The notes below the pieces were generated by a model. That model did not search any database. It was not told the origin of the DNA and saw nothing but the letters and a program-made list of their open reading frames with translations. 36,443 nt of DNA, taken from contig JAUSLQ010000266.1 of NCBI GenBank assembly GCA_030645675.1, positions 1 to 36,443 on the forward strand, read 5' to 3'. Position numbers and translations under genes: made by a program. This document shows positions 7,388-14,928 of this stretch, piece after piece. Within the stretch, counting starts at the first letter, position 1, and the number at the start of each line of letters is the position of its first letter. This DNA comes from Actinomycetota bacterium (lineage in GTDB: Bacteria; Actinomycetota; Acidimicrobiia; Acidimicrobiales; Ilumatobacteraceae).

Positions 7388-8308
7388 ATGTCGCGCAGCT
7401 ACCGCACCCTCGGCGTCGTCCTGGTGGCCATGCTGGTGCTCATCGGGCTGGCCAAGCTGGCCGACCGCGACAAGTCGTCGGGCACCTCCGCCCCGCCGGT
7501 CACCCAATCCGTCACGGGCAGCACGGTCACCGGTGCCACCGTGCCGGATGGTGGCACGCCCGCGCCAGGCACCGACGGGGTGATCACCGACGAGGTCGAC
7601 GGCGATGCGGCCACCACCAGCTCGACCACCCCGCCCATCACCGCCAGCTGCACCATCACCACCGCGCTGAAGGTGGGCGCCTCGGGTGCCGAAGTGCAGT
7701 GCTTGGAGACGCAGCTCGTCGCGGCCGGCTACGCCACCACTGTCGACACCACGTTCGACAGCAGCACCGACACGGCCGTGCGTGCCTATCAGGCCGCGAA
7801 GAGCCTGGAGGTCGACGGCATCGTCGGCCGTCAGACAGCGCAGACCATGGGCATCTGGGCCGGCCCGCTGGGCCCGTTGCCCGCCACCGACGACGACTGC
7901 CCCGAGTCCGCGCATGGCGCCATCGTCGACCGTGCCAACCAGCGCGGTGCGCTGTGCGAGAACGGCCACATCACCCACGAGTTCCCCATCACCTCGGCCT
8001 GGAGCCAGCCCGACCCGGGCACGTACGACGTGTACGCGAAAGACCTGAACGCCAGCAGCAACCTGACCGGGCAGTACAGCACCATGACCCACTTCGTGGC
8101 CTTCACCAAGGGCAAGTACCGCGGTGCGCGCATCGCGTTCCACAGCATCCCGAAGTACAGCAACGGCGAGTACGTGCAGCCGCTGGACTCGGTGGGCACG
8201 GAGGCGATGCACGGCCAGTCGTCGGGTTGCATCCGGGTGCTGCCCGACGATGCGGTCACGATCTGGAACTGGCTGTCCATCGGCGATTCGGTGCACGTCA
8301 TCTCGTGA
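7388..8308 (+). CDS. L,D-transpeptidase (YkuD) with N-terminal peptidoglycan-binding domain
   Basis: 306 residues. A membrane anchor or signal (about residues 7-25) is followed by a Thr/Pro/Gly linker to about 90. A PG_binding_1 domain (about 95-160; LKVGASGAEVQCLETQL, DGIVGRQTAQTMGIW) precedes the YkuD domain, whose catalytic motif is MHGQSSGCIRV near the C-terminus with the nucleophile Cys and the conserved His and Arg. It would sit outside the membrane and make 3-3 cross-links between stem peptides or attach proteins to the wall. A near-consensus -10 box nine bases before the ATG implies a leaderless message. It is convergent with the TetR gene. Confidence 0.92.
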   Translation: MSRSYRTLGVVLVAMLVLIGLAKLADRDKSSGTSAPPVTQSVTGSTVTGATVPDGGTPAPGTDGVITDEVDGDAATTSSTTPPITASCTITTALKVGASGAEVQCLETQLVAAGYATTVDTTFDSSTDTAVRAYQAAKSLEVDGIVGRQTAQTMGIWAGPLGPLPATDDDCPESAHGAIVDRANQRGALCENGHITHEFPITSAWSQPDPGTYDVYAKDLNASSNLTGQYSTMTHFVAFTKGKYRGARIAFHSIPKYSNGEYVQPLDSVGTEAMHGQSSGCIRVLPDDAVTIWNWLSIGDSVHVIS

Positions 8309-8326
8309 CGTACCGGTAGGCGTCCA

Positions 8327-8351
8327 GGCGGGCGGCGGGCGGCGGGCGGCG
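8327..8351. repeat. Short tandem GGCGGGC repeat between convergent genes
   Basis: About 3.5 copies of a 7-bp unit, G-rich on the plus strand, fill the gap between the L,D-transpeptidase and TetR genes. Likely slippage-made filler; a weak G-quadruplex is possible. Confidence 0.5.
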
Positions 8352-8358
8352 AGCCGGT

Positions 8359-9018
8359 TCAGCCCGTCGGCTGTGCGCCCAGCGCACGCAAGCAGAACTC
8401 GTGCATGGCGGCGCGCGCGTCGGCCGACGGCGTCACGAGGTCGCGCGGCCAGGTCAGCCCGGCCGAGTTGAACACCACTGCCGTCACCATGTCGGCGTCG
8501 GCCTCCGGGTTGCGGCTGGTGAACGTGCCGTCGGCGGCTCCGGCCGCGATGGCCTCGGCAAGCGGTGTGACCAGCAGTGCCCGGCCGCGAGCCGAGACGT
8601 CGTCGGCGCCCTCCGCGCGGTTGACGAGGATGGAGCCCAGCACGTTGACGCGCTCTGCCTTGCGCCCCACCTGGGTGTAGCTGAGGATCTCGTCGATCCA
8701 CATCTCGACCGCCTGGCGCGGGTCGGCGGCCCGTGCCAGCCGCCGCACCATCCGCTCGGCAGCGCGCTCGGCGTCGCGCATGTACATCGCGCACAGCAGC
8801 TCGTCCTTCGAGCCGAAGTGACGGTAGAAGGAGCGCGTCGACACGCCGGCCGAAGTGAGGATGTCGGAGATGGTCATCGCCTTGTCGCCCCGGTCGCGCA
8901 GCACGGTGTACGCCGCATCGACGATGATCTCGCGTTCGGTCGCTTCGTCGTAGTGGCGCGGGCGGCCGACGGCACGTTTCGCTGTCGCTGCGTTGGGTGC
9001 CTCCGCCTTTGGGTTCAC
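8359..9018 (-). CDS. TetR/AcrR family transcriptional regulator
   Basis: 219 residues from GTG 9018. The DNA-binding part (about residues 20-75) reads TEREIIVDAAYTVLRDRG then ISDILTSAGVSTRSFYRHFGSKDELLCAMY, the canonical TetR helix-turn-helix. The C-terminal ligand domain is divergent (EMWIDEILSYTQ, LVTPLAEAIAAG), so the inducer is unknown. A TACCGT box ends six bases before the start. The alpha/beta hydrolase gene lies directly downstream in transcription order of its own neighbour, 116 bp away on the same strand, but has its own strong ribosome site. Regulation of that hydrolase is possible but unproven. Confidence 0.92.
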   Translation of the reverse strand: MNPKAEAPNAATAKRAVGRPRHYDEATEREIIVDAAYTVLRDRGDKAMTISDILTSAGVSTRSFYRHFGSKDELLCAMYMRDAERAAERMVRRLARAADPRQAVEMWIDEILSYTQVGRKAERVNVLGSILVNRAEGADDVSARGRALLVTPLAEAIAAGAADGTFTSRNPEADADMVTAVVFNSAGLTWPRDLVTPSADARAAMHEFCLRALGAQPTG

Positions 9019-9024
9019 ACCTCG

Positions 9025-9030
9025 ACGGTA
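9025..9030 (-). promoter_or_regulatory. Putative -10 box (TACCGT) of the TetR gene
   Basis: TACCGT on the reverse strand, six bases upstream of GTG 9018, supports this start and a leaderless message. Confidence 0.4.
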
Positions 9031-9134
9031 CCCGAGCAGCGACCGCCTTCAGGTCTCGGTGGGCGCGGGGCGGAGGGTCTGGGTGGCTGCGCGCACGCCG
9101 GCCGGAGTGGACTCGTGGGTGCCGTCGGCGCCGG

Positions 9135-10079
9135 TCATGCGTCGACGAAGTCTTCCAGCAGGGCCACCAGCGCGGCGGGCTGGTCGCTCTGCACCGCATG
9201 GCCCGCATCGGCCACGTGCTCCACCCGCACCGATGGCAGCCGGCGGCGGAACTCGTCGATGTCGGACGGCTGCACGTAGACCGAGGCCCCGCCCACCACC
9301 AACATGGTGGGTGCGGCGATGGCCTCGATGTCGTCCCACAGCGTGGTGAAGTCGCGCCACTCGGAGGTCTGGTCGGGTTCGTCGGCCCCACGGAACAGGT
9401 CGTAGCGCCAGATCCATTTGCCGTCGTCGCGGCGTAGCGAGTTGTGGCGCACGCCGCGGCGCACAGCATCGGGGGCGCGGTTCGGCGACATCGACACAGC
9501 CGCACCGGCCATCGCCTCGTACGACTCGTAAGTGGGCGGACCGCTGATCAGCGCCACCGAGCCGCGCTGCTCGGGCGTCCAAGGGCGCGTGGGGTCGTTC
9601 ACCTGCGGGGTCACGTCGATGATGACTGCGGCACGCACGACGTCGTGGCGGGTGGCCGCCAGACGGATGTTGCTGGCGCCGCCCAGCGACATGCCGACGA
9701 CGGCCTTCGCAGTGGGGGCACGCTCGGCGATGATCTCGGCGACGGCCTCGGCGTTGCTCCAGGGGCCGTAGTCGCGGTCGGCCCGCCGGTCGCTGTGGCC
9801 GTGGCCGGGCAGGTCGATGGCCAGCGCCGGCCGGCCCAACAAGAGCACCACCGCATCCCAGGTGTGCGCGTTCTGCCCGCCGCCATGCAGGAACACGAGC
9901 TCGGGCTCGCCCGCGCCCCACTGCAAGCAGCTCAACGACTGGCCGCTGGCCAGCGTGTGGCGCACGCGACGGCCGACCGGCACCGAGGAGGAGGGAAGGC
10001 CCATCTCGGTGGCGAGCTCGGCGAACAGGGCGAACTCGTCGTAGGGCTGGGTGTCGACGGGGGCAGGCGAGAAGGTCAT
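9135..10079 (-). CDS. Alpha/beta hydrolase
   Basis: 314 residues. ATG 10079 is chosen because AGGAGG lies four bases upstream, one of the best ribosome sites in the window; the longer frame has no support. The fold shows VFLHGGGQNAHTWD (oxyanion loop), AIDLPGHGHSD, the nucleophile elbow GMSLGGAS and the catalytic His in DAGHAVQSDQP. The acid is probably just after the strand TMLVVGG. No signal peptide is seen, so it is cytoplasmic. Such proteins act as esterases, lactonases, haloperoxidase-like or dienelactone hydrolases; the substrate is not predictable. The RecB-like nuclease gene lies upstream on the same strand with a 94-bp gap. Confidence 0.88.
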   Translation of the reverse strand: MTFSPAPVDTQPYDEFALFAELATEMGLPSSSVPVGRRVRHTLASGQSLSCLQWGAGEPELVFLHGGGQNAHTWDAVVLLLGRPALAIDLPGHGHSDRRADRDYGPWSNAEAVAEIIAERAPTAKAVVGMSLGGASNIRLAATRHDVVRAAVIIDVTPQVNDPTRPWTPEQRGSVALISGPPTYESYEAMAGAAVSMSPNRAPDAVRRGVRHNSLRRDDGKWIWRYDLFRGADEPDQTSEWRDFTTLWDDIEAIAAPTMLVVGGASVYVQPSDIDEFRRRLPSVRVEHVADAGHAVQSDQPAALVALLEDFVDA

Positions 10080-10173
10080 GGGTCCTCCTGAGGGGCAGAG
10101 GGGATGAAAACCGGGTGCACAGTCCAGCAGACCCGGAGCCGGTTCCGCCCACCGGAGCGCCGTTGAGCGTGGC

Positions 10174-11169
10174 TCAGGGCTCGACGTCGGGCTGGTCGTC
10201 GCCGTGGAGGAACGCCCGCCCTTCGGTGCACTCGTGCTGCAACGGGCACCAGCGGCAGGCAACGCCCACCCGCTTCACCGGCTGCCGGCCCTCGACCGTC
10301 AGCTCGATGTGCTTCTCGATGCCCTCCAGCGCGCGGTTCAGCCCCGACTGCAGCGTGCCCTCGGTGACGTCCTCCACCTCGCTCTCCGCGTAGTCGAGGT
10401 AGTACGTCACCAGTCGGCGCGGCGGCACCGCCTGGCGCAGCGTTTGCACCACGGCGTAGAAGCGCAGGTCGTCGCGATGGTGGTGCGAGCGGTAGCCGCT
10501 CTTGAAGTCGACGATCAGCAACCGGCTTTCGCGACCGGCCGGCTTGCCGATGACCAGATCGGCCTTGCTGGACAGCTCGATGGTGCCCGGCGGCCGCCAC
10601 TTCGCCGCAGCCTCCAGCACCGGCTGGGCCGACAGCGGCAGGGGCGGGAAGTCTTGCAGGAACTTGGTGCAGCGATCGACGGCACGACTGCGCAGCTCGG
10701 CCCAGTCGGCGTCGGTCAGCCCGGCTACGAACGACCCCTTGGCATCGGGCTGGTCGGCCAGCCGGGCCAACGCCTGGTCGACCACCTCGCTGGGTGCCGG
10801 CTCGCCGCGCCAGTTGAGCGCCAGCTCGATGGCCTTGTGGGCCACGAAGCCGGCGGCGGTGGCAGGGCGCCAGGAGAAGTCGTCGGGCTGCATGTGCTGC
10901 ACCTCGCACCCGTGCACGCGGGCGAGGAACGACTTGCTGACCCACAGCGTCTCGCCGCCCAACCGCTCGCTGAGCTCGGCGGCCGCCGTGGTGGCCTCGG
11001 CGCGCAGGTGCTCGACGAACGCCTCGGGGAACACCATCGGCTCGCCGCTGCGCCGTAGCAGTGCGAGCGTGCGCTCTTGCGCCGGCGTCAGTGCCAGCGC
11101 GGTCGGCTGGGCTGGCGTCGGCTGGGCTGGCGTCGGCTGGGGGAGGGGCTCGGCGCCGATCTCGTGCAC
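10174..11169 (-). CDS. Stand-alone RecB/Cas4-like PD-(D/E)XK nuclease with predicted Fe-S cluster
   Basis: 331 residues from GTG 11169, preferred over a TTG ten codons upstream because TAGTGT ends seven bases before it. After a PTPAQ-repeat tail (about residues 10-24), the nuclease core shows GFVAHKAIE (His111), SSKADLVIG (Asp204), LIVDFKSG (Asp221, Lys223) and a following Tyr-containing helix. One Cys at about 88 and a trio near the end (ACRWCPLQHEC; 305, 308, 314) match the four-Cys iron-sulfur staple of AddB and Cas4. It should cut single-stranded or end DNA. No helicase or CRISPR genes accompany it. Seen: motifs. Inferred: cluster and activity. Confidence 0.83.
   Translation of the reverse strand: MHEIGAEPLPQPTPAQPTPAQPTALALTPAQERTLALLRRSGEPMVFPEAFVEHLRAEATTAAAELSERLGGETLWVSKSFLARVHGCEVQHMQPDDFSWRPATAAGFVAHKAIELALNWRGEPAPSEVVDQALARLADQPDAKGSFVAGLTDADWAELRSRAVDRCTKFLQDFPPLPLSAQPVLEAAAKWRPPGTIELSSKADLVIGKPAGRESRLLIVDFKSGYRSHHHRDDLRFYAVVQTLRQAVPPRRLVTYYLDYAESEVEDVTEGTLQSGLNRALEGIEKHIELTVEGRQPVKRVGVACRWCPLQHECTEGRAFLHGDDQPDVEP
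11105..11140. repeat. 15-bp tandem repeat encoding PTPAQ units
   Basis: GGCTGGGCTGGCGTC repeats at 11105 and 11120 with a partial third copy, inside the N-terminal tail of the nuclease gene. It keeps frame, so only tail length would vary. Confidence 0.6.
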
Positions 11170-11176
11170 GCCGACG

Positions 11177-11182
11177 ACACTA
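11177..11182 (-). promoter_or_regulatory. Putative -10 box (TAGTGT) that decides the nuclease start
   Basis: TAGTGT lies inside the longer reading frame, seven bases before GTG 11169, arguing that translation begins at 11169. Confidence 0.4.
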
Positions 11183-11297
11183 GCCAGGGGGTGCGACAAC
11201 CTTCCTCGACGGCGGGCCGGCGCTGCCGTCGGGCCGCCGGGTCGCGCCGGACCGCGGCCAGGACTACTTCATCACACCCCTCTGTCACCATCAACTC

Positions 11298-11648
11298 ATG
11301 GCAGCCAACCAATCCCCGCTCGATTTCGCCTACGCCGCTCGCACGCTGGGTCGCGAGGCGCGTCGGCGTGGTCTGGTGGCGCCCGGCTACCGCTGCCCGC
11401 CGCGCATAGTGGGGGTCGATCGGTCGCTGCGCCGGGTGAAGGGCGGTGCGGTGGTCGCCGTGCAGCTGAAAGGGCGGCCGTGGTTGGCAGTGCTGGGCGA
11501 CATGATCGAGGGCGTGGTGGTGGCCAACCAGCTGCGCCCACCGCAGGCCGATCGGCTGCGTACCGAGCTGTGGCAGCTGATGTCGGGCGAGGTGGCTCGC
11601 CCCGCGCCGCCGCCCACCCAGTCAGCGCCGATGAAGAAGGTGGCCTGA
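11298..11648 (+). CDS. Small hypothetical protein
   Basis: 116 residues, not recognised. It starts MAANQSPLDFAYAARTLGREARRRG, then CPPRIVGVDRSLRR, then a compact beta-rich stretch (GGAVVAVQLKGRPWLAVLGDMIEGVVVANQL) and an Arg/Pro-rich tail. The codon pattern is typical of its neighbours and the middle is well ordered, so it is likely real. It is charged, basic at the N-terminus, without signal or membrane helix. It diverges from the nuclease gene with a 128-bp gap and converges on the peptidase gene with only 11 bp between, which leaves no room for a terminator. A nucleic-acid role would be a guess. Confidence 0.65.
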   Translation: MAANQSPLDFAYAARTLGREARRRGLVAPGYRCPPRIVGVDRSLRRVKGGAVVAVQLKGRPWLAVLGDMIEGVVVANQLRPPQADRLRTELWQLMSGEVARPAPPPTQSAPMKKVA

Positions 11649-11659
11649 GGTGCGGTGCG

Positions 11660-13639
11660 TCAGCTGGGCACGTAGAGGTAGATCACCACCGACTCGCCGT
11701 CGGGCACCAGCGTTTTGGCACTGCTCAGCTCCTCGGTGTCGAAGGCCTCCGGCCCCAGCACGATCACGATCAGCAGCTCGCTGTCGGGCGAGAAGTAGCG
11801 GTAGGTGGTCGAGCCGTCGATCTCCAGGTCGAACTCGTCCAGCATCTGGAAGTCGGCCGCAGCCATGCCGCTGTCCGCGGCTGCGGCCGCCGCGTCCAGG
11901 TCCAGCGGGGTGGTGTAGCTGCTGGCGAAGCCCAGCGTGTCGGAGATGCCCAGCATCGCGGTCAGCGCCGGCAACGAGGCCTCGCTGAACTCGGCCGGAA
12001 TCGGCAGGTTGCCCCACCATGCAGGCTCTTCCACCGCCGGGTCGGGGTCGCACACCGTGCCCTCGTCGGGCAGTTCCAGGTCGGTCAGCGTGGTGGCTTC
12101 CACGTCGGTCACGCAGGTGCTCCTCAGCATCTGGCCGTGGCCCTCACCCGTGAACGTCAGCATCACCGCGTTGGGGCCCAGCTCGGCGGTCATCTCCTCC
12201 GCCCAGCGGATGGGGGTGGCCGGGTCGTTGGTGCCGCCCACCACCAGGATCGGGCCGTCGCCGGCGTAGTCCAGCTCCACCACGTCGGTCTCGCCGACCA
12301 GCTCGGTGCACCCGTCGAGGTCGCCCTCTTCCGGCACCAGGTCCTCCAGGGTGATGTCACCACCGAAGCGGGGCGCCTGCTCCTTGATCTTGGCCAGCAG
12401 GCCTTCCGGGTCGTCGGCCGGCTGGGTGACGATGCCGCTGGCGCACTGGATGATGGCGTGCGACTGGAACAAGGATGCGAACGTGCCGTCGTCGCTGCGG
12501 CCCACGTAGTCGTCGGCCAGGCTCAGGATGCCGCTGGGGTCGCCGTCCTCGGCGCGCGCCAGCGCGTCGGCCAGCAGCGGCCACGCGCTCTCGCTGTACA
12601 GCGCGGCGGTGGTGGCGGTGTCCATCGTCGACTGGTTGCCGGGCCGGCCGTCCTCGTCGGTGAGGGGGTTCTCGTCCAGCTGCAGTCGCAACGCGTCCCA
12701 GCGGGCACCGACGTCGACCGCGGCGAAGGGGCACGCGGCGTCTTCCTCGCACCACGCCGCCCATTCGTCGAAGGCGTTCTCGAACCCCACCAGCTGGGTG
12801 AGGTACTGCTCTTCGACGGTGTCGCCGTTGGGTTCGTAGGCGCTGTCCAGCACCATCGCCCGCACCCGGTCGGGGAACAGGCTGGCGTACACGCCGCCCA
12901 GATAGGTGCCGTACGAGATGCCGATGTAGCTCATCTGCTCGTCGCCCATGCCGACCCGCATCGCATCCATGTCGCGGGCCGTGTACTCCGTGGAATAGAA
13001 CTTCAGCGTGTCGCCGTAGTTGGCCCTGCACCCGTCGGTGAAGCCCTGCTCGCTCTCGTCCAGCAGGGCCTGCTCCTCGGGGGTGTCGGGCGTGTCGTCG
13101 AGGTACAGGTGTGCGTCCTGGAAGGCGTCGTCGACACAACTGATGCCGCCGCTGCGGTCGACGCCACGGGGGTCGAAGCCGACGATGTCGAAGTTCTGCA
13201 GGCCCATCTCGCCCTGGATGGCAGTGCCGTTGTTGGCGATGAAGTCGAAGCCCGAGCCACCGGGGCCGCCGGGGTTGAACAGCACCGCGCCCTGACGGTC
13301 GCTCTCCGCCGGTACCCGCACGAGCGCGATGTCGATGGTGTCGCCGCCGGGGTCGGCGTAGTCCAGCGGCACGGTGAGCGTGGCGCACTCCAGCACCTCG
13401 TCGGTGGCTTCCTCGTCGTCGCACGTACCCCAGTCGATCGGGTCGATGTCGAGCACCTCGGTGGTGGTCGTGGCGGCGGTGCTGTCGGTCTGTGTCGAGT
13501 CGGTGGTGTCCGACCCGGAACCTGTGCTCGGCGTGGAGGTGCGGTCCTGCACCGTCACCCCACTGTCGCTGGTGCAGCCGGCGGCGATGACCGCCGTGAC
13601 CGCGATGACCAATCCCACAATCCGTCGCCTCGCTCGCAT
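11660..13639 (-). CDS. Tripeptidyl-aminopeptidase-like serine hydrolase, lipoprotein
   Basis: 659 residues. The signal peptide ends in a lipobox (VIAAGC, Cys22), so it should be anchored on the outer face of the membrane. A Ser/Thr/Asp linker follows. The hydrolase shows NPGGPGGSGFDF (oxyanion region), the nucleophile elbow GISYGTYLGG, an acid in GGTNDPATP and the catalytic His in GEGHGQM, with the TAP-like C-terminal lid typical of Streptomyces SlpD/SlpE and tripeptidyl aminopeptidases. About 160 extra residues after the His form a separate alpha/beta tail of unknown role. The protein is strongly acidic, fitting an exported enzyme. It would trim N-terminal peptides outside the cell. TACCGT lies six bases before the ATG. 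Confidence 0.88.
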   Translation of the reverse strand: MRARRRIVGLVIAVTAVIAAGCTSDSGVTVQDRTSTPSTGSGSDTTDSTQTDSTAATTTTEVLDIDPIDWGTCDDEEATDEVLECATLTVPLDYADPGGDTIDIALVRVPAESDRQGAVLFNPGGPGGSGFDFIANNGTAIQGEMGLQNFDIVGFDPRGVDRSGGISCVDDAFQDAHLYLDDTPDTPEEQALLDESEQGFTDGCRANYGDTLKFYSTEYTARDMDAMRVGMGDEQMSYIGISYGTYLGGVYASLFPDRVRAMVLDSAYEPNGDTVEEQYLTQLVGFENAFDEWAAWCEEDAACPFAAVDVGARWDALRLQLDENPLTDEDGRPGNQSTMDTATTAALYSESAWPLLADALARAEDGDPSGILSLADDYVGRSDDGTFASLFQSHAIIQCASGIVTQPADDPEGLLAKIKEQAPRFGGDITLEDLVPEEGDLDGCTELVGETDVVELDYAGDGPILVVGGTNDPATPIRWAEEMTAELGPNAVMLTFTGEGHGQMLRSTCVTDVEATTLTDLELPDEGTVCDPDPAVEEPAWWGNLPIPAEFSEASLPALTAMLGISDTLGFASSYTTPLDLDAAAAAADSGMAAADFQMLDEFDLEIDGSTTYRYFSPDSELLIVIVLGPEAFDTEELSSAKTLVPDGESVVIYLYVPS

Positions 13640-13645
13640 GCGGCA

Positions 13646-13651
13646 ACGGTA
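13646..13651 (-). promoter_or_regulatory. Putative -10 box (TACCGT) of the peptidase gene
   Basis: TACCGT on the reverse strand with six bases to ATG 13639; same arrangement as the TetR gene. Confidence 0.4.
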
Positions 13652-13689
13652 GTGGGCCGCGCCGCCCCGCAGGGCTCAGCCCGACCGAG

Positions 13690-14235
13690 TCAGACCGTGC
13701 GGCCGAGGAACTTCAGGAACTCGGTCTGCAGGTCGTCGCCTTCGGCGGCGTCGATCTTGGGGCCGAACACGCCGGGCATGCGGATCATTGCGTCCATCGG
13801 CTTCAGGCCGCTGTACGCCCCGGCCACCGCGTCGGCGTCGAGCTGCTCGTCGCCGCCGACGGCGCGGGCGAGGTCCCAGGTGTGCACCAGGATGTCGGTG
13901 CACATCAGGCGCCCGATCACCTGCTCGGCGGGCTGCGGGCCGAACGGGCCGGGGATGCTCTGGCTGAGGTCGCCGGTGGAAACGGCGCTCAGTGCGCGGT
14001 CGCGCGCAGCGTTCCACGTGCCGACGGGATCCGATGTGTCGGGCTCGACCTTCTCGCCACCGGCGAGGGCGGCGGCGACCCCGTTCATGCCACCGGCGAC
14101 GTGGCCGACGATGTCGGCTGCAGTCCAGCCCTCGCAGGGGGCAGGGTTGCCCCAGCTGTCGGCCGGCGCGGCCTGCACACGGGCGTCGAAGGCGTTGACG
14201 AGATGGGTGTAACGGGCGATCACTTCTTGGCTCAT
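13690..14235 (-). CDS. DinB/MDMPI-fold protein, TIGR03086-like
   Basis: 181 residues from ATG 14235; a longer frame exists, but TACCTT ends six bases before this ATG. The sequence starts with a helix (EVIARYTHLVNAFDARVQ), then WGNPAPCEGWTAADIVGHVAGGMN, the diagnostic region of maleylpyruvate-isomerase-like proteins with a His metal ligand, and later MCTDILVHTWDLARAVG with a second His. These four-helix proteins bind a divalent metal and some use mycothiol; the substrate is not known for most. It ends KFLGRTV. It faces the tRNA-Leu gene head to head. Confidence 0.85.
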   Translation of the reverse strand: MSQEVIARYTHLVNAFDARVQAAPADSWGNPAPCEGWTAADIVGHVAGGMNGVAAALAGGEKVEPDTSDPVGTWNAARDRALSAVSTGDLSQSIPGPFGPQPAEQVIGRLMCTDILVHTWDLARAVGGDEQLDADAVAGAYSGLKPMDAMIRMPGVFGPKIDAAEGDDLQTEFLKFLGRTV

Positions 14236-14241
14236 GCGAGG

Positions 14242-14247
14242 AAGGTA
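14242..14247 (-). promoter_or_regulatory. Putative -10 box (TACCTT) of the MDMPI-fold gene
   Basis: TACCTT on the reverse strand, six bases before ATG 14235; it decides the start over the 21-codon longer frame. Confidence 0.4.
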
Positions 14248-14377
14248 CACCAGTCGCGTCACGCGCCGCTGAGGCGGACGTTCGTGCGCGCCGCCCACGC
14301 TGGCCCGCCCTTCGTGTGCGCTTCATTGCGCCCAGCGACACGCAGCGCACGCGACGTGCGGTCCGGGCGCGTGGCAG

Positions 14378-14383
14378 TAGCGT
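14378..14383 (+). promoter_or_regulatory. Putative -10 box (TAGCGT) of tRNA-Leu
   Basis: TAGCGT ends nine bases before the mature tRNA 5' end, a normal distance for a tRNA promoter. No clear -35. Confidence 0.4.
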
Positions 14384-14392
14384 GCGCCCCGA

Positions 14393-14476
14393 GCCCGGGT
14401 GGCGGAATTGGCAGACGCGGGGGGCTTAAACCCCCCTTCCCGCAAGGGAGTGTGGGTTCGAACCCCACCCCGGGCA
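14393..14476 (+). tRNA. tRNA-Leu(UAA)
   Basis: An 84-nt class II tRNA. The acceptor stem pairs GCCCGGG (14393-14399) with CCCGGGC (14469-14475), then A73. The D arm contains GGAATTGGCAGACGC. The anticodon arm is GGGGG, loop CTTAAAC, CCCCC, giving anticodon UAA. The long variable arm is TCCC-GCAA-GGGA, and the T arm is GTGGG-TTCGAAC-CCCAC. CCA is not encoded (CCCA follows A73). Its 3' part, from anticodon loop to the end, is duplicated at 30891-30944. Confidence 0.95.
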
Positions 14477-14928
14477 CCCATTGTGAGCTGGTGGTATGTG
14501 ACCTCGGCCGGCTGTGGGCGGGTCTCGATCGAGGTTTGGTGTGCACGAAATGTGCACAGAATGTCGAAGGGGCTCTGTCCGGTTTGTTGTGCAGCCCATG
14601 CCCCAGCATTCCGCTCAGCCATCGACAGACGACGACGGCCGTGCGCGGCGACGGCGTTCACGTCTGCCGCTCGCCACGTGCATTCGGCTGATGGTGGGGC
14701 TGTGGTGATGACCCAACGACCGGACACAGGCGGACCAGGGATGGAAGCCCGATCAGACCCGGACGCTGCGGCGAACTCGTGCCGGTGCACGGTCTCGTCC
14801 TGCTCGTGAACATCATCGAAGGCGTGAATCAGCGGATGGCTCGTCTCTCGTCGGCTGATGGCGGTCTCCTACCCGCCGCCTCCCGGCGTCGGATGCGCGA
14901 CCGGGTGTCCGGTGCGCTGGGGGCGGCT
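14477..14928. other. 452-bp gap after tRNA-Leu without a supported gene
   Basis: No reading frame here looks like a protein; frames reaching into the tRNA are antisense artefacts. It holds GTGCAC-GAAAT-GTGCAC at 14541-14557, two copies of a palindromic hexamer, and GTGAGCTGG at 14483-14491, which recurs just beyond the tRNA fragment at 30950-30958. A hairpin lies near its right end. Confidence 0.6.
14895..14917. terminator. Hairpin downstream of the neocarzinostatin-like gene
   Basis: GCGC-(G)-ACCGG at 14895-14904 pairs with CCGGT-GCGC at 14909-14917 around a GTGT loop, with one bulged G. It begins 12 bases past the reverse-strand stop at 14929. There is no U tract, as is common in this GC range. 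Confidence 0.45.

Noticed and set aside
8327-8351. GGCGGGC tandem run as a regulatory G-quadruplex
   Set aside because: Only a few copies, between convergent genes, in a very GC-rich genome; likely slippage.
10502-14212. A 1236-codon plus-strand frame
   Set aside because: It runs antisense to the nuclease, TAP-like peptidase and MDMPI genes, has no domain pattern and reflects high-GC third-position bias.
14541-14557. GTGCAC-GAAAT-GTGCAC as an integrase core or arm site
   Set aside because: Only one occurrence and no recombinase to pair it with; noted in the gap description instead.
14259-14809. Frames antisense or sense to tRNA-Leu, with peptides such as GVGFEPTLPCGKGG
   Set aside because: They translate tRNA sequence, a well-known source of false database proteins; the rest shows no protein-like character.
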